This document shows, one piece after another, positions 18,117-26,488 of a stretch of 64,000 nt of DNA. A program made the position numbers and the translations under genes. The DNA is taken from the NCBI GenBank assembly GCA_014695255.1, contig JACJNX010000061.1, forward strand, positions 186,001-250,000, in the 5' to 3' direction. This stretch comes from Cyanobacteria bacterium FACHB-63. GTDB lineage: Bacteria > Cyanobacteriota > Cyanobacteriia > Leptolyngbyales > Leptolyngbyaceae. Position 1 is the first letter of the stretch. Each line of letters opens with the position of its first letter. Below the pieces are notes generated by a model, which worked only from the letters and a program-made list of their open reading frames with translations, was not told the DNA's origin and did no database searches.

Positions 18117-18794
18117 TCAATAAGCTGCGATCGATGCCAGTTCTAAGCGAAATGATCCTGGATTAAACCGGGGATTCAATGCGCCATCATATTCAAATTT
18201 ACTCAGCATCAGTTGAAACGAGCGAATCAGATTCGCTGAAATTGGTTTCGCACTCGACAGCGTTTTCGCCCGGAAGACGGGAACAAGTTGAGCAAAAGGA
18301 ATCTGCACGGTGATCCATTCCCCTGAAACCGTATCAAATGAATGAGAATAGCCGACAGTATCCCAGCCATCATCGTCACGAACTAAGAACTTATAGCGAT
18401 TGCCATCGCCTTTGATTCGGAGTTCGATTCCAGTGAAAGCAGACAGATCGATCGCTGGATCAAAATTGCGCGTCCGAATCGAAGCAAATCCACCCGAATT
18501 CGCAGTCGAAACATTGCCCGAAAAGACAGCGGCTCCATTTTCGAGCTGAATACCGCTATCACTCACGCCGCCCATCACGACATCATCAAGAGCACCCCAA
18601 GTGTTGTGGAGATCGATCGTCGGATCACTAAAATCAAACAGAACCTGGTTGTTGAGCGCAGGCTGAGGATTGGGACGAGGTTGAAACATTTTTTGCAGCC
18701 AACTGACGACGGGAATTGCTTCAAAATACTCTAAAGTTTGCACGAATCGACCCAAGTCCCATTGAGTCCGTTGTTCATTCATAAGGTTCTCCAA
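18117..18794 (-). CDS. CIA30 family protein
   Basis: 225 aa with a CIA30 (complex I intermediate-associated protein 30) beta-sandwich domain at about residues 50-220: NTWGALDDVVMGGVSDSG, NSGGFASIRTRNF, LRIKGDGNRYKFLVRDD, FQLMLSKFEYDGALNP and FRLELASIAAY. CIA30 proteins help assemble respiratory complex I in eukaryotes; in cyanobacteria the role is unproven. There is no signal peptide. First gene of a probable pair with gloA. Confidence 0.85.
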   Translation of the reverse strand: MENLMNEQRTQWDLGRFVQTLEYFEAIPVVSWLQKMFQPRPNPQPALNNQVLFDFSDPTIDLHNTWGALDDVVMGGVSDSGIQLENGAAVFSGNVSTANSGGFASIRTRNFDPAIDLSAFTGIELRIKGDGNRYKFLVRDDDGWDTVGYSHSFDTVSGEWITVQIPFAQLVPVFRAKTLSSAKPISANLIRSFQLMLSKFEYDGALNPRFNPGSFRLELASIAAY

Positions 18795-18944
18795 ATCTGA
18801 GGAACTCTCTTCATTCTAGAAAAAGTCAGCGATCTAGGAATTTCGTAGCGGGTTCGGACTTTCCCAGAAGAAAGCAGAATCAGAATTTGCTATCCTGCTA
18901 AAGTTTGCTGTAATGAAGAGGATGTTTTCCGCGATCGACACCAT

Positions 18945-19814
18945 ATGCTGAAATTTCATCCTCCAGGGTTCGGGCAAAAGTTCACCCAAACCAGCTTAGG
19001 CACGATCGCATATTACACTCAGGCGCAAGGAATCGACGAAACGCCGATCGTATTTCTTCACAGCTTCGGGGGTGGCTCTTCAGCGTATGAATGGTCAAAA
19101 GTTTATCCCTTCTTTGAGTCAACGATCGCGGCTGATCTAATGGGTTGGGGAGATTCGAGTCATCCCGCCCGCGATTATCGACCCGAAGATTATGTAATGA
19201 CGATCGCAGAGTTCTTAGAAAAAATCTCAGATCAGCCTGTCACTTTGGTTGCTGCTTCACTCACAGGCGCATTTGCAGTCCGGTTAGCGACACAACGACC
19301 GGAATTGGTGCGATCGCTGTTTCTTGTCTGTCCTTCTGGATTTGATGATTTTGGACAGAATGCAGGACGACGAATTCCTTTAGATATTATCAACACACCA
19401 ATTTTGGATCGAATTATTTATACGATCGGTGCAACAAATGACCTAGCAGTACGGAATTTTCTAGAGAACTTCCTGTTTGCAAATCGCGATCGTATTGCGC
19501 CAGAAATGGTTAATGCCTATCTAGAATCGGCTCGAAAATCAAATGCAGAATACTCTGCGCTGTCATTTTTGCGGGGTGATTTGTACTTCGATTTGTCGCT
19601 TTATTTGCCGCAATTAAATACACCGACTGCGATCGTGTGGGGAAATCAGGCACAGTTTACCGATGTCAATTTAGGGCGACGAATTGCCGCCGCAAATCCG
19701 CAAGCGATTCGGAAATTTGAAGTTGTGCCAGAGTCGGGAGTTTTGGCGCATTTAGAACAGCCTGCGATCGTTGCTCGGCTGCTCAAACAATGGATAAATT
19801 CAGGAACAGATTGA
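18945..19814 (+). CDS. Alpha/beta hydrolase fold protein with atypical catalytic residues
   Basis: 289 aa, recognisable alpha/beta hydrolase: oxyanion loop FLHSFGGGSSAYEW at about residue 35, D-x-x-G-W-G-D-S block (ADLMGWGDSSHPA), nucleophile-elbow region VAASLTGAFAVRLA, and C-terminal His in GVLAHLEQP. The elbow reads A-A-S-L-T rather than G-x-S-x-G, and the usual acidic residue in the WGxxD block is replaced (WGNQAQFTD). It may still be active with a shifted acid. Substrate unknown. No operon partner. Confidence 0.8.
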   Translation: MLKFHPPGFGQKFTQTSLGTIAYYTQAQGIDETPIVFLHSFGGGSSAYEWSKVYPFFESTIAADLMGWGDSSHPARDYRPEDYVMTIAEFLEKISDQPVTLVAASLTGAFAVRLATQRPELVRSLFLVCPSGFDDFGQNAGRRIPLDIINTPILDRIIYTIGATNDLAVRNFLENFLFANRDRIAPEMVNAYLESARKSNAEYSALSFLRGDLYFDLSLYLPQLNTPTAIVWGNQAQFTDVNLGRRIAAANPQAIRKFEVVPESGVLAHLEQPAIVARLLKQWINSGTD

Positions 19815-19921
19815 GCTTGTTTCGCTAAATTATGAGTCTACCTGACTAGAATGATTCATCTTTGAAGAGACAAAAAAGTGCCTTCAAAGATGGATCGTGC
19901 GATCGAAGTTCAACATCTTTA

Positions 19922-19958
19922 AAAGGCTTGGGCGATTGAGAAATCGCCCAGATGCCTT
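19922..19958 (-). terminator. Terminator of the gene at 19957-20562
   Basis: Arms TGGGCGATT (19929-19937) and AATCGCCCA (42-50 of the same line), extended by AGGC/GCCT outside, with TTTTAAAG following on the minus strand. Confidence 0.7.
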
Positions 19959-20562
19959 ATCGATTCGTTGGCTGATCCGCAGTCCGGGGATATTGGATAT
20001 CCACAAATCCAAGTTCTAGCAATTGCTGATAGGCTTGTTTGCCCAGATCGCGAGTCGGTTGCTGGCTTCGGATAATTTGCACCAAGAGCGGAACCGCTAG
20101 TTCAGACTGATTCATTGCCCGATGCACTAACGCCAAGCGGTAGGTTGCTTGATCACGCAATTCCGCCGACTGTAGCGCCTTTTGACGCTGGCTATCTGCC
20201 ACACGGGTATCAATTCCAGAGAAACTTGCTGTCAACTCTTGATAGAAGTTAGACAATTGATTGTAAACTTGCCGCGCTTCTTGCAGCTTCTTCATTGCCA
20301 AGGGTAGATTCTGCGATTTGACGGCTTGATCCGCTTCATTCATCAGCCGTTGTCCACCCTGCATACTCAGTAAACCATCGCTCTGATTCGCCGTTGGGCG
20401 CACCACATTCGGGCTATTGGGATCGATCGGGCGAGCTTGTCCAGATGCAGGCTTGGTCGATTGAGCCTGAACAGACGGCACTTGGAACATCACACCTGCA
20501 AGCATTGAGAGCGAAAGAATGCCAGAGATGGAAAGGGGTTGAATCGTTCTCAGATGAGCCAT
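19957..20562 (-). CDS. Exported helical protein of unknown function
   Basis: Not recognised. 201 aa with an N-terminal hydrophobic signal (ISGILSLSMLAGVMFQVPSVQA), then a Pro/Asn-rich linker and a helical body (QAVKSQNLPLAMKKLQEARQVYNQL, YRLALVHRAMNQSELAVPLL) resembling TPR-type helix pairs. The end is polar. Probably periplasmic or secreted. A hairpin terminator follows immediately. Confidence 0.65.
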   Translation of the reverse strand: MAHLRTIQPLSISGILSLSMLAGVMFQVPSVQAQSTKPASGQARPIDPNSPNVVRPTANQSDGLLSMQGGQRLMNEADQAVKSQNLPLAMKKLQEARQVYNQLSNFYQELTASFSGIDTRVADSQRQKALQSAELRDQATYRLALVHRAMNQSELAVPLLVQIIRSQQPTRDLGKQAYQQLLELGFVDIQYPRTADQPTNR

Positions 20563-20669
20563 GAATAATTGCAGAATGCTAATAGGACAACTCGGAACTC
20601 TCGGATCTTATCACTGCAAGATCCATTTTCTTCAAATGAAGTCCAGTAGCTCGTTTTGTTCCTCAGAGG

Positions 20670-21926
20670 TTAAATAGGAACGCCGATCGGACACCAATAC
20701 GAATAATCATCAGTAATTTTGCCTTCGGAGACGCGCAATCCAACCCCACCCGAAATAAAGCGATCGTCGCCCTCGTTAAATAGCCAGGTACTCCACAAAG
20801 CCGTGAGGGATTTTCCAGCAATTTCAACCGTGGGGAAATCGAGTAATTCCTGATAGACATAATCTTGATTCGTGTACCAAGGATCTTGATTGGAACTTTC
20901 TACGCCAACTTCACCCCGAATCATCGAAAAACAGCCTTCTCCTTGTCGTCCTAAAACGGGTTTTGCAAAGTAAGTGTCACCCATTTCATCTGAAGTTTGA
21001 GCGGTTTTTGGAAAGAGATCGTAAACCGTTTCAGCCAATTCTGAAGGAAAGAAATCTAAGCCTAAATCGCTAATTAAAGCAAAAATACTTTTGGGTTGGA
21101 GTGCGAAAGCTGACGCGAAATTGACGATCGCAATCTTCCGTTTCAAGATCAATTCTTCCAGCGCTGACCAAAGTTCTCGCCCTTCGGCATCGCGATCGTG
21201 AATTACCCACTCGACCGGATACCACATGAATAAGATATCGATCGGTTCTCCGGTTGTTTCGTGAAATAAGTATTGATGATTTTTGATTTTTAGTTTCTCG
21301 ATCGGAAACACTTGACAATTTTCAGCCGTGAATTGTCTTAACCAGCGCATTGTTCCCATATCTTCAGTGTTATTCAGCGTGGTTAAGGCAATTTGACAGT
21401 GCTCGATCGGTTTTCTAATCCAGTCTGCGGCGCGTTGAAGCTGTTGGCTCATGGCATAGCTCAACACAGATTTCAGTCCGAGTTCTGGTGGCTTGAATCC
21501 AAAATACTCTGCAACTTTGGCGTTCCCTTCGAGACATTCAAACCAAAAACTTGGAGTTTGCACATTCGCTTCGATGACTTTATACACCTGCGTTTTCTCA
21601 TTCCAGCACCAATCGAGCCGCATACAAAACGGAGCTAATCGATCGAACTGAATCACGCGAATGGTTTCTTCTGGAAATCCATATTCAAGCAAGGTTTCTG
21701 CGTCAAATTCGCGCACTACCGACCAAAGATGAGCAAGCACGGCTCCAACTCGTTCCGCCGATCGCCTCATTCGGGTCACTTGGTCTTCTGTCACCGGATG
21801 ACAGTGATACAGCGCATAAGGACTTGGAACATCAGAAGTCGCGTTCATCATTGCCAGGTTGTACCAAGGCATTCGGATTTGTTGGAAGAAGCGATCTCGT
21901 TCAATCCCATAAAATGGATTACTCAT
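20670..21926 (-). CDS. Glutathionylspermidine synthase family ATP-grasp protein
   Basis: 418-aa member of the glutathionylspermidine synthase C-terminal (ATP-grasp ligase) family, lacking the amidase domain of E. coli Gss. Family blocks: FCMRLDWCWNEKTQVYKVIEANVQTP (substrate/metal region), ILFMWYPVEWVIHD, FAKPVLGRQGEGCFSM (ATP-grasp) and SGGVGLRVSEGKITDDYS near the end. In E. coli the homologues YgiC and YjfC ligate peptide-like substrates of unknown identity. Its start overlaps the upstream lipoprotein gene by 4 bases. Confidence 0.85.
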   Translation of the reverse strand: MSNPFYGIERDRFFQQIRMPWYNLAMMNATSDVPSPYALYHCHPVTEDQVTRMRRSAERVGAVLAHLWSVVREFDAETLLEYGFPEETIRVIQFDRLAPFCMRLDWCWNEKTQVYKVIEANVQTPSFWFECLEGNAKVAEYFGFKPPELGLKSVLSYAMSQQLQRAADWIRKPIEHCQIALTTLNNTEDMGTMRWLRQFTAENCQVFPIEKLKIKNHQYLFHETTGEPIDILFMWYPVEWVIHDRDAEGRELWSALEELILKRKIAIVNFASAFALQPKSIFALISDLGLDFFPSELAETVYDLFPKTAQTSDEMGDTYFAKPVLGRQGEGCFSMIRGEVGVESSNQDPWYTNQDYVYQELLDFPTVEIAGKSLTALWSTWLFNEGDDRFISGGVGLRVSEGKITDDYSYWCPIGVPI

Positions 21927-22207
21927 CCTCCCGCACGTCCTCCGCCAAAGCTACCGAAACCGCTTCGACCCGACGATCGACCTGAAACTCCGGTTCCCTC
22001 TGAACCCCCAGATGAGCCACCGCCCGATCGATAAGATGACCCACCATAACTGCTTGAGCCTCTACCAGACGCACAATTTTGTGGCACTCGACCCTGAGCA
22101 TCCGGCGGGCATTCCGTGGTTGAGGAAGACGTGCAGCCTGTGAGTGGCATGAGGATCACAGTGGACACTGCCAGACTAAAGAACAACTGCAAACGATTCG
22201 ATTTCAT
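21923..22207 (-). CDS. Small Gly/Ser-rich lipoprotein
   Basis: 94 aa with a lipoprotein signal (LAVSTVILMPLTGC, lipid-modified Cys at about 25), a short Cys-containing segment (ECPPDAQGRVPQNC) and a low-complexity Gly/Ser/Arg tail. Two mature cysteines could form a disulfide. It is translationally coupled to the ATP-grasp gene (ATGA overlap), an arrangement like E. coli ygiB-ygiC in which a lipoprotein precedes the same enzyme family. Function unknown. Confidence 0.75.
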   Translation of the reverse strand: MKSNRLQLFFSLAVSTVILMPLTGCTSSSTTECPPDAQGRVPQNCASGRGSSSYGGSSYRSGGGSSGGSEGTGVSGRSSGRSGFGSFGGGRAGG

Positions 22208-22356
22208 AATTATCGTTCAGGCTTGACGGGCACATACTTAAGAGATACAGCACGATTTCATGGTTCCCGCAGACTGGATGTTAAAAACAATAAAGCAATC
22301 TGGGAGTCGGACAGATTGCAGGTGAAATATGAGTTAGAAAGCGTTGGAGAAGTGCG

Positions 22357-24450
22357 ATGACGAACCCCTCACAATCTCAAGGAAATGCCAGCATTCCAGA
22401 AGAAAATCGCGGCAGGATTCTTCAGCGTGGCGGTGAAGAGTTAATGGTTGAAAAACTCGACGATCGTTTCGCCGTGAACGCAACTTCTAAAGAGCAAGCC
22501 TGGGATTTGGTCAACAAAGCCCCGATCCAAATTAATCCCGGCGTAGCCCCGCCTCAACTCACAGAATTTATTGTTGATCCGAATCAGAAAGCTCAAGTAT
22601 TGAACCAGGTGCGCTCAGAACAGCAGGTAAACTACGCGAGTCATGTTTATCAAATCAAAGACAATCCTGCATCAAAGCTCTACGTCACGAACCAGATTAC
22701 AGTTCAATTTGATCCGGCGGTACAACCGGATGCGATCAACGCGATCGCTGAAGAATTCGCCCTAGAACAAGTCAAACAAATTACCGGAATTCCCAATACT
22801 TTCGTTTTTCAACTCACCGCAGATTCAACCGAAAACCCGCTCAAAATTACTAACCGATTGATTACCCGATCGGAGATTCTGACCGCAGAACCCAACATCA
22901 TTGTGCGTCAGCAGGGATACTATCGCCCCAAAGATCCGCTCTATCCGAAACAATGGCACCTGAATCACTCTGGCGGACAGGAGTTAGCCTCTGGTTCTCA
23001 TGTGTTTGCTGAGCAGGCTTGGGACATTACTAAAGGCAGTCGATCGATCGTGGTTGCAATCATGGATGATGCCGTCGATTTGAATCATCCCGACTTTCAA
23101 GGATTGGGCAAGGTCGTTGCACCGCGAGACTTCAGAGGCAAAGATTTCGACCCTGATCCAGATGAAGCAGGCGAAGATCATGGAACGTCTTGTGCTGGGG
23201 TTGCGGTCGCCGAAGAAAACGGCTTCGGGGTTGTGGGAGCTGCTCCGGGTTGTGCATTGATGCCGATTCGGACGACTGGATTTTTGGATGATCAGACGAT
23301 CGAAGACTTATTTGATTGGGCGGTCGATCGTGGGGCATCCGTGATTTCTTGCAGTTGGGGTCCGAGTGCGGTCAATTACCCCCTGTCTTTGAGACAACGC
23401 GCTGCGATTACTCGCGCTGCTACCGAAGGGCGCGACGGCAAAGGCTGTGTCATTTTATTTGCGGCGGGCAATGCTAATCGTCCGACGAACGGCACCATCA
23501 ACGAAGCTGGATGGCGCAACAATGCTCTCAGTGGCAATACTCGATGGTTCGGCGGTTTCACTGTGCATCCAGATGTGATTACTGTTTCTGCCTCAACCAG
23601 CTTGAACAAAAAGTCGGCTTATAGCAATTGGGGTGCTGAGGTTTCAATCTGCGCGCCCAGCAATAATGCACCTCCAGGTGTGGGGCTTCCAGGAGTTGGC
23701 TATGTTGCGACCCCGCCAGAGGTTCGAGTTGCACTGCGGGGATTAGGAGTTGTGACTGCCGATCGACGCGGTAATGACGGCTATGATCAAGGCGATTTTA
23801 CTTATGGTTTTGGTGGTACATCGAGCGCTTGTCCATTAGCCGCAGGTGTAGCAGCGTTAGTGTTATCGGCAAATCCAGATTTAACGGCGCAAGAAGTTCG
23901 ACAAATCTTGCAGCAAACCGCAGATAAAATTGTTGATCCTGATCCTGACCCACAGTTTGGACTCCGTAAAGGAACCTATGATGCGAATGGGCGATGTGAT
24001 TGGTTTGGTTACGGGAAAGTGAATGCTGCAAAAGCGGTTCAAGCTGCGTCTGCGAGAAGAACAGCGCTAATGGTTGCGCGATCGCTTTCTGCTGAGAACA
24101 ATAATATGCTGATGATTCCTGATAACAATTCATCAGGAGTTACGAGCGTCATTCAGATAAATGACTCTGCAACGGTTAAAGATATCCAAGTGAGCGTTAA
24201 TATCACCCACGATTATCTTAGTGATATCGAAGTGAGCTTAATCGCACCTTCGGGACAAGTCGTATTATTGCAAGGTAGAACGCTAGGACGGCAGACGGCA
24301 TTGAACCGATCGTACTCTCTACAAACAACGCCAACGCTAAGAAGAATGCTAGGACAATCGACGCGGGGACGTTGGTCATTAAGAGCAGTAGACGCAATTC
24401 CAAATGATACTGGGATTATCAATAGTTGGAAGTTAACGATCGGGGTCTAG
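22357..24450 (+). CDS. S8 family subtilisin-like protease with P domain
   Basis: 697-aa serine protease. Catalytic Asp in VVAIMDDAVDLNHPDF (about residue 236), His in DHGTSCAGVAVA (about 275), oxyanion Asn in ILFAAGNANRP and Ser in GGTSSACPLAAGVAALV (about 490). A proprotein-convertase P domain fills about 590-697 (IQVSVNITHDYLSDIEVSLI, RGRWSLRAVD). The N-terminal 190 residues could be a propeptide. No classical signal peptide is present. It is close to the calcium-dependent cyanobacterial protease type known from Anabaena (PrcA-like; inference). Confidence 0.88.
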   Translation: MTNPSQSQGNASIPEENRGRILQRGGEELMVEKLDDRFAVNATSKEQAWDLVNKAPIQINPGVAPPQLTEFIVDPNQKAQVLNQVRSEQQVNYASHVYQIKDNPASKLYVTNQITVQFDPAVQPDAINAIAEEFALEQVKQITGIPNTFVFQLTADSTENPLKITNRLITRSEILTAEPNIIVRQQGYYRPKDPLYPKQWHLNHSGGQELASGSHVFAEQAWDITKGSRSIVVAIMDDAVDLNHPDFQGLGKVVAPRDFRGKDFDPDPDEAGEDHGTSCAGVAVAEENGFGVVGAAPGCALMPIRTTGFLDDQTIEDLFDWAVDRGASVISCSWGPSAVNYPLSLRQRAAITRAATEGRDGKGCVILFAAGNANRPTNGTINEAGWRNNALSGNTRWFGGFTVHPDVITVSASTSLNKKSAYSNWGAEVSICAPSNNAPPGVGLPGVGYVATPPEVRVALRGLGVVTADRRGNDGYDQGDFTYGFGGTSSACPLAAGVAALVLSANPDLTAQEVRQILQQTADKIVDPDPDPQFGLRKGTYDANGRCDWFGYGKVNAAKAVQAASARRTALMVARSLSAENNNMLMIPDNNSSGVTSVIQINDSATVKDIQVSVNITHDYLSDIEVSLIAPSGQVVLLQGRTLGRQTALNRSYSLQTTPTLRRMLGQSTRGRWSLRAVDAIPNDTGIINSWKLTIGV

Positions 24451-25064
24451 CGGATCTCTAAACTTTGCCATAAGTACCAACTCGCGATCGTGGAATACGG
24501 TTTCCAAGCTTGTCCAATTTGCAAAACCGTTTTGCGATCAGGCAATTCGTCTAATCCATAAATGCGACGAATGCCCGATCGAACTCCTAAATCATCAACA
24601 GGTAACACATCCCAACGATGCAGCCGAAAAATTAACAACATCTGAACTGTCCAGCGTCCGATGCCTTTGATTTTCGTGAGTGTCTGAATAATGGCTTCAT
24701 CCTCTAGCGGCTGCAATTCTTCTAGCGTTGGTAAACCTGTTAAAACATTTTGCGCTAAGTCTTTCACGTAAATGATCTTCTGCCGTGATAATCCGACTTG
24801 TCGCAGCATTTCATCGGATGTATCTAAAATTGCTTTTGCACTCATCCCACTTGGATAAAGTTGCAGAAAGCGATGATAAATAGCTGTTGCAGATTTGGTT
24901 GAAAGCTGTTGATAGATGATCGATCGCGCCAGTGAATCTAACAATCCGCCGGAATGCTGTGATTGATCAAGCGTACAGGCTCCAACTTGATCAATCACAA
25001 CACCCAACTTTGGATCAGCAGATTTTAGGGCTTGCGTGGCGATTGCATAATCCAGTTTATTCAT
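24447..25064 (-). CDS. HhH-GPD DNA glycosylase (AlkA-like 3-methyladenine glycosylase)
   Basis: Base-excision repair enzyme, 205 aa from ATG 25064. The helix-hairpin-helix lies around LTKIKGIGRWTVQMLLIF and the catalytic Asp is in LPVDDLGVRSGIRRIYG, giving the full HhH-GPD signature. Other AlkA-like blocks are LARSIIYQQLSTKSA and VGLSRQKIIYVKDLAQ. An in-frame upstream start at 25172 would run 108 bases back into the preceding gene. The chosen start overlaps the end of the upstream glycosidase gene by 8 bases, which suggests coupling. Confidence 0.88.
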   Translation of the reverse strand: MNKLDYAIATQALKSADPKLGVVIDQVGACTLDQSQHSGGLLDSLARSIIYQQLSTKSATAIYHRFLQLYPSGMSAKAILDTSDEMLRQVGLSRQKIIYVKDLAQNVLTGLPTLEELQPLEDEAIIQTLTKIKGIGRWTVQMLLIFRLHRWDVLPVDDLGVRSGIRRIYGLDELPDRKTVLQIGQAWKPYSTIASWYLWQSLEIR

Positions 25065-25989
25065 GCACAACAATTGCGGATTTGATGGCTCTTGGAACGG
25101 GTTTTCCCGCTTTATCCACTTTGCCATAGAACGTTTGATCTTGGTAAACCAGCGCAGAAGAAGAGCCGCCATCGAGATTTAACGCCTGCTTCACTCCTAA
25201 CCGCTGCATAAACCCCACCATCGCTTGCACCGACACTCCGGAGTTCTGCGGTGCATCCGGTTTCTGGGCTGCCATGACTAACACTACCGATCCATCTTGT
25301 GTGATTCCGATCGCGCTTCTTGCATTCCGGTGATTCACGCCGATCGAATCTCGCCCCACGTTCGGATCCACAAACCCTTCTTCAGTCGCAGTAAATTCTG
25401 GTAGAAGTTGAGGGCCTCCGCCGATCGCATCGATCAGCCTACAACCAGACGGAGCCTTTTCTAATCGAGATGCGATCGCATACGTCACCTTCTCTCCGCA
25501 TTGATAAGTGCGAAACTCCGATCTCTCTAAAATCTGTGGCAAATAAAGCTGAAGATCCGGATTCTGCATTAATCGATCGTTCTGCTTCGGATTGCTTACA
25601 ACCTTCCCATTTTTGGTGACATACGAAGTTGTTTTTGCGTTTTTAGGATCGAAGAAACCGCCATTGAGAACCGCGATCGTCTTTGGGGATTTGGCAAATT
25701 CTTCCACCGTTTCAAGCGTTGGAGAAAGCGAGATCGATACTTTAAACCGACTCCGAGGCGAAATTGTCACCGTATGAATATCGCTATTGGGTAGAGAATA
25801 ACGTTGATACTTCGGCAACTCCTCGATCGACGTAGAAGCAGGAGAGGTCATTGCCTCTAGCGTGGATTTTGATGAAACCGGAGCGGACGGAATCAACGAA
25901 TGCACAAACCACAACCCCAAGCCGCCACACCCAAACAAGGCTAAACTTGCGATCCACAATCTTCTCACGATCGAACTCCTGATGATCAA
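25057..25989 (-). CDS. Phosphodiester glycosidase family protein (NAGPA/DUF2233)
   Basis: 310 aa with an N-terminal signal anchor (LWIASLALFGCGGLGLWF), so periplasmic. The NAGPA domain covers about residues 90-305: VLNGGFFDPKN, CRLIDAIGGGPQLLP, SIGVNHRNARSAIGI and ALNLDGGSSSALVYQ, the last being the family's DGGxSS active-site block. Homologues cleave phosphodiester-linked sugars (the human uncovering enzyme) or act on wall polymers. First gene of a two-gene unit with the DNA glycosylase. Confidence 0.85.
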   Translation of the reverse strand: MIIRSSIVRRLWIASLALFGCGGLGLWFVHSLIPSAPVSSKSTLEAMTSPASTSIEELPKYQRYSLPNSDIHTVTISPRSRFKVSISLSPTLETVEEFAKSPKTIAVLNGGFFDPKNAKTTSYVTKNGKVVSNPKQNDRLMQNPDLQLYLPQILERSEFRTYQCGEKVTYAIASRLEKAPSGCRLIDAIGGGPQLLPEFTATEEGFVDPNVGRDSIGVNHRNARSAIGITQDGSVVLVMAAQKPDAPQNSGVSVQAMVGFMQRLGVKQALNLDGGSSSALVYQDQTFYGKVDKAGKPVPRAIKSAIVVHE

Positions 25990-26488
25990 AACTCCACAAC
26001 TGCTCGAAGCTTACAAGCCACCCCTGCTTCACAGTCTCTTTATTAGACCGTGAATTCAGCGAGACGAAATAAAAATTGCAGTAGAACTTGGTGAAACGAA
26101 ATCTTTGCAGTGATTATACGGATAAATAAGGAGCATCACCTCAATTGCTGCACAAAGCTTGGTCAAACCTATCCGTAATTTCCTGATTTACTCTTCAAGC
26201 TTAGAATTCCGCGACTTTCCAGGAGCAACGCTCGTCGTCATAGAGATCAAACTTCTAGCTCACAGCCCAAAATCTCACCACCGAAAACAACACCGCTCTA
26301 TTGGCGTGCTCCCACTGAAGACCCGCAAAAATTCTGATGTTGTTTTGACAACATTCATGATTTTGTCCTGATTTCTCCGGAAGATTACCGTATCAGTAGT
26401 CGTGTGCATCGAAATTGCCTAGAAATTCCCTGCGCTTCTGTTTGACTGCGCACTCTCAATAGACGAGTTTATATCCTCCTGTGAGCTT
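25990..26488. other. Intergenic region upstream of the exopolysaccharide export gene
   Basis: About 500 bases separating divergent genes. No RNA gene, repeat or convincing ORF is seen. A 70-codon frame at 26159-26371 has no domain or ribosome binding site and is discounted. It should hold the promoters of both flanking genes. Confidence 0.4.

Noticed and set aside
26159-26371. 70-codon plus-strand ORF in the 500-base intergenic region
   Set aside because: No Shine-Dalgarno, no domain, and composition unlike coding sequence.
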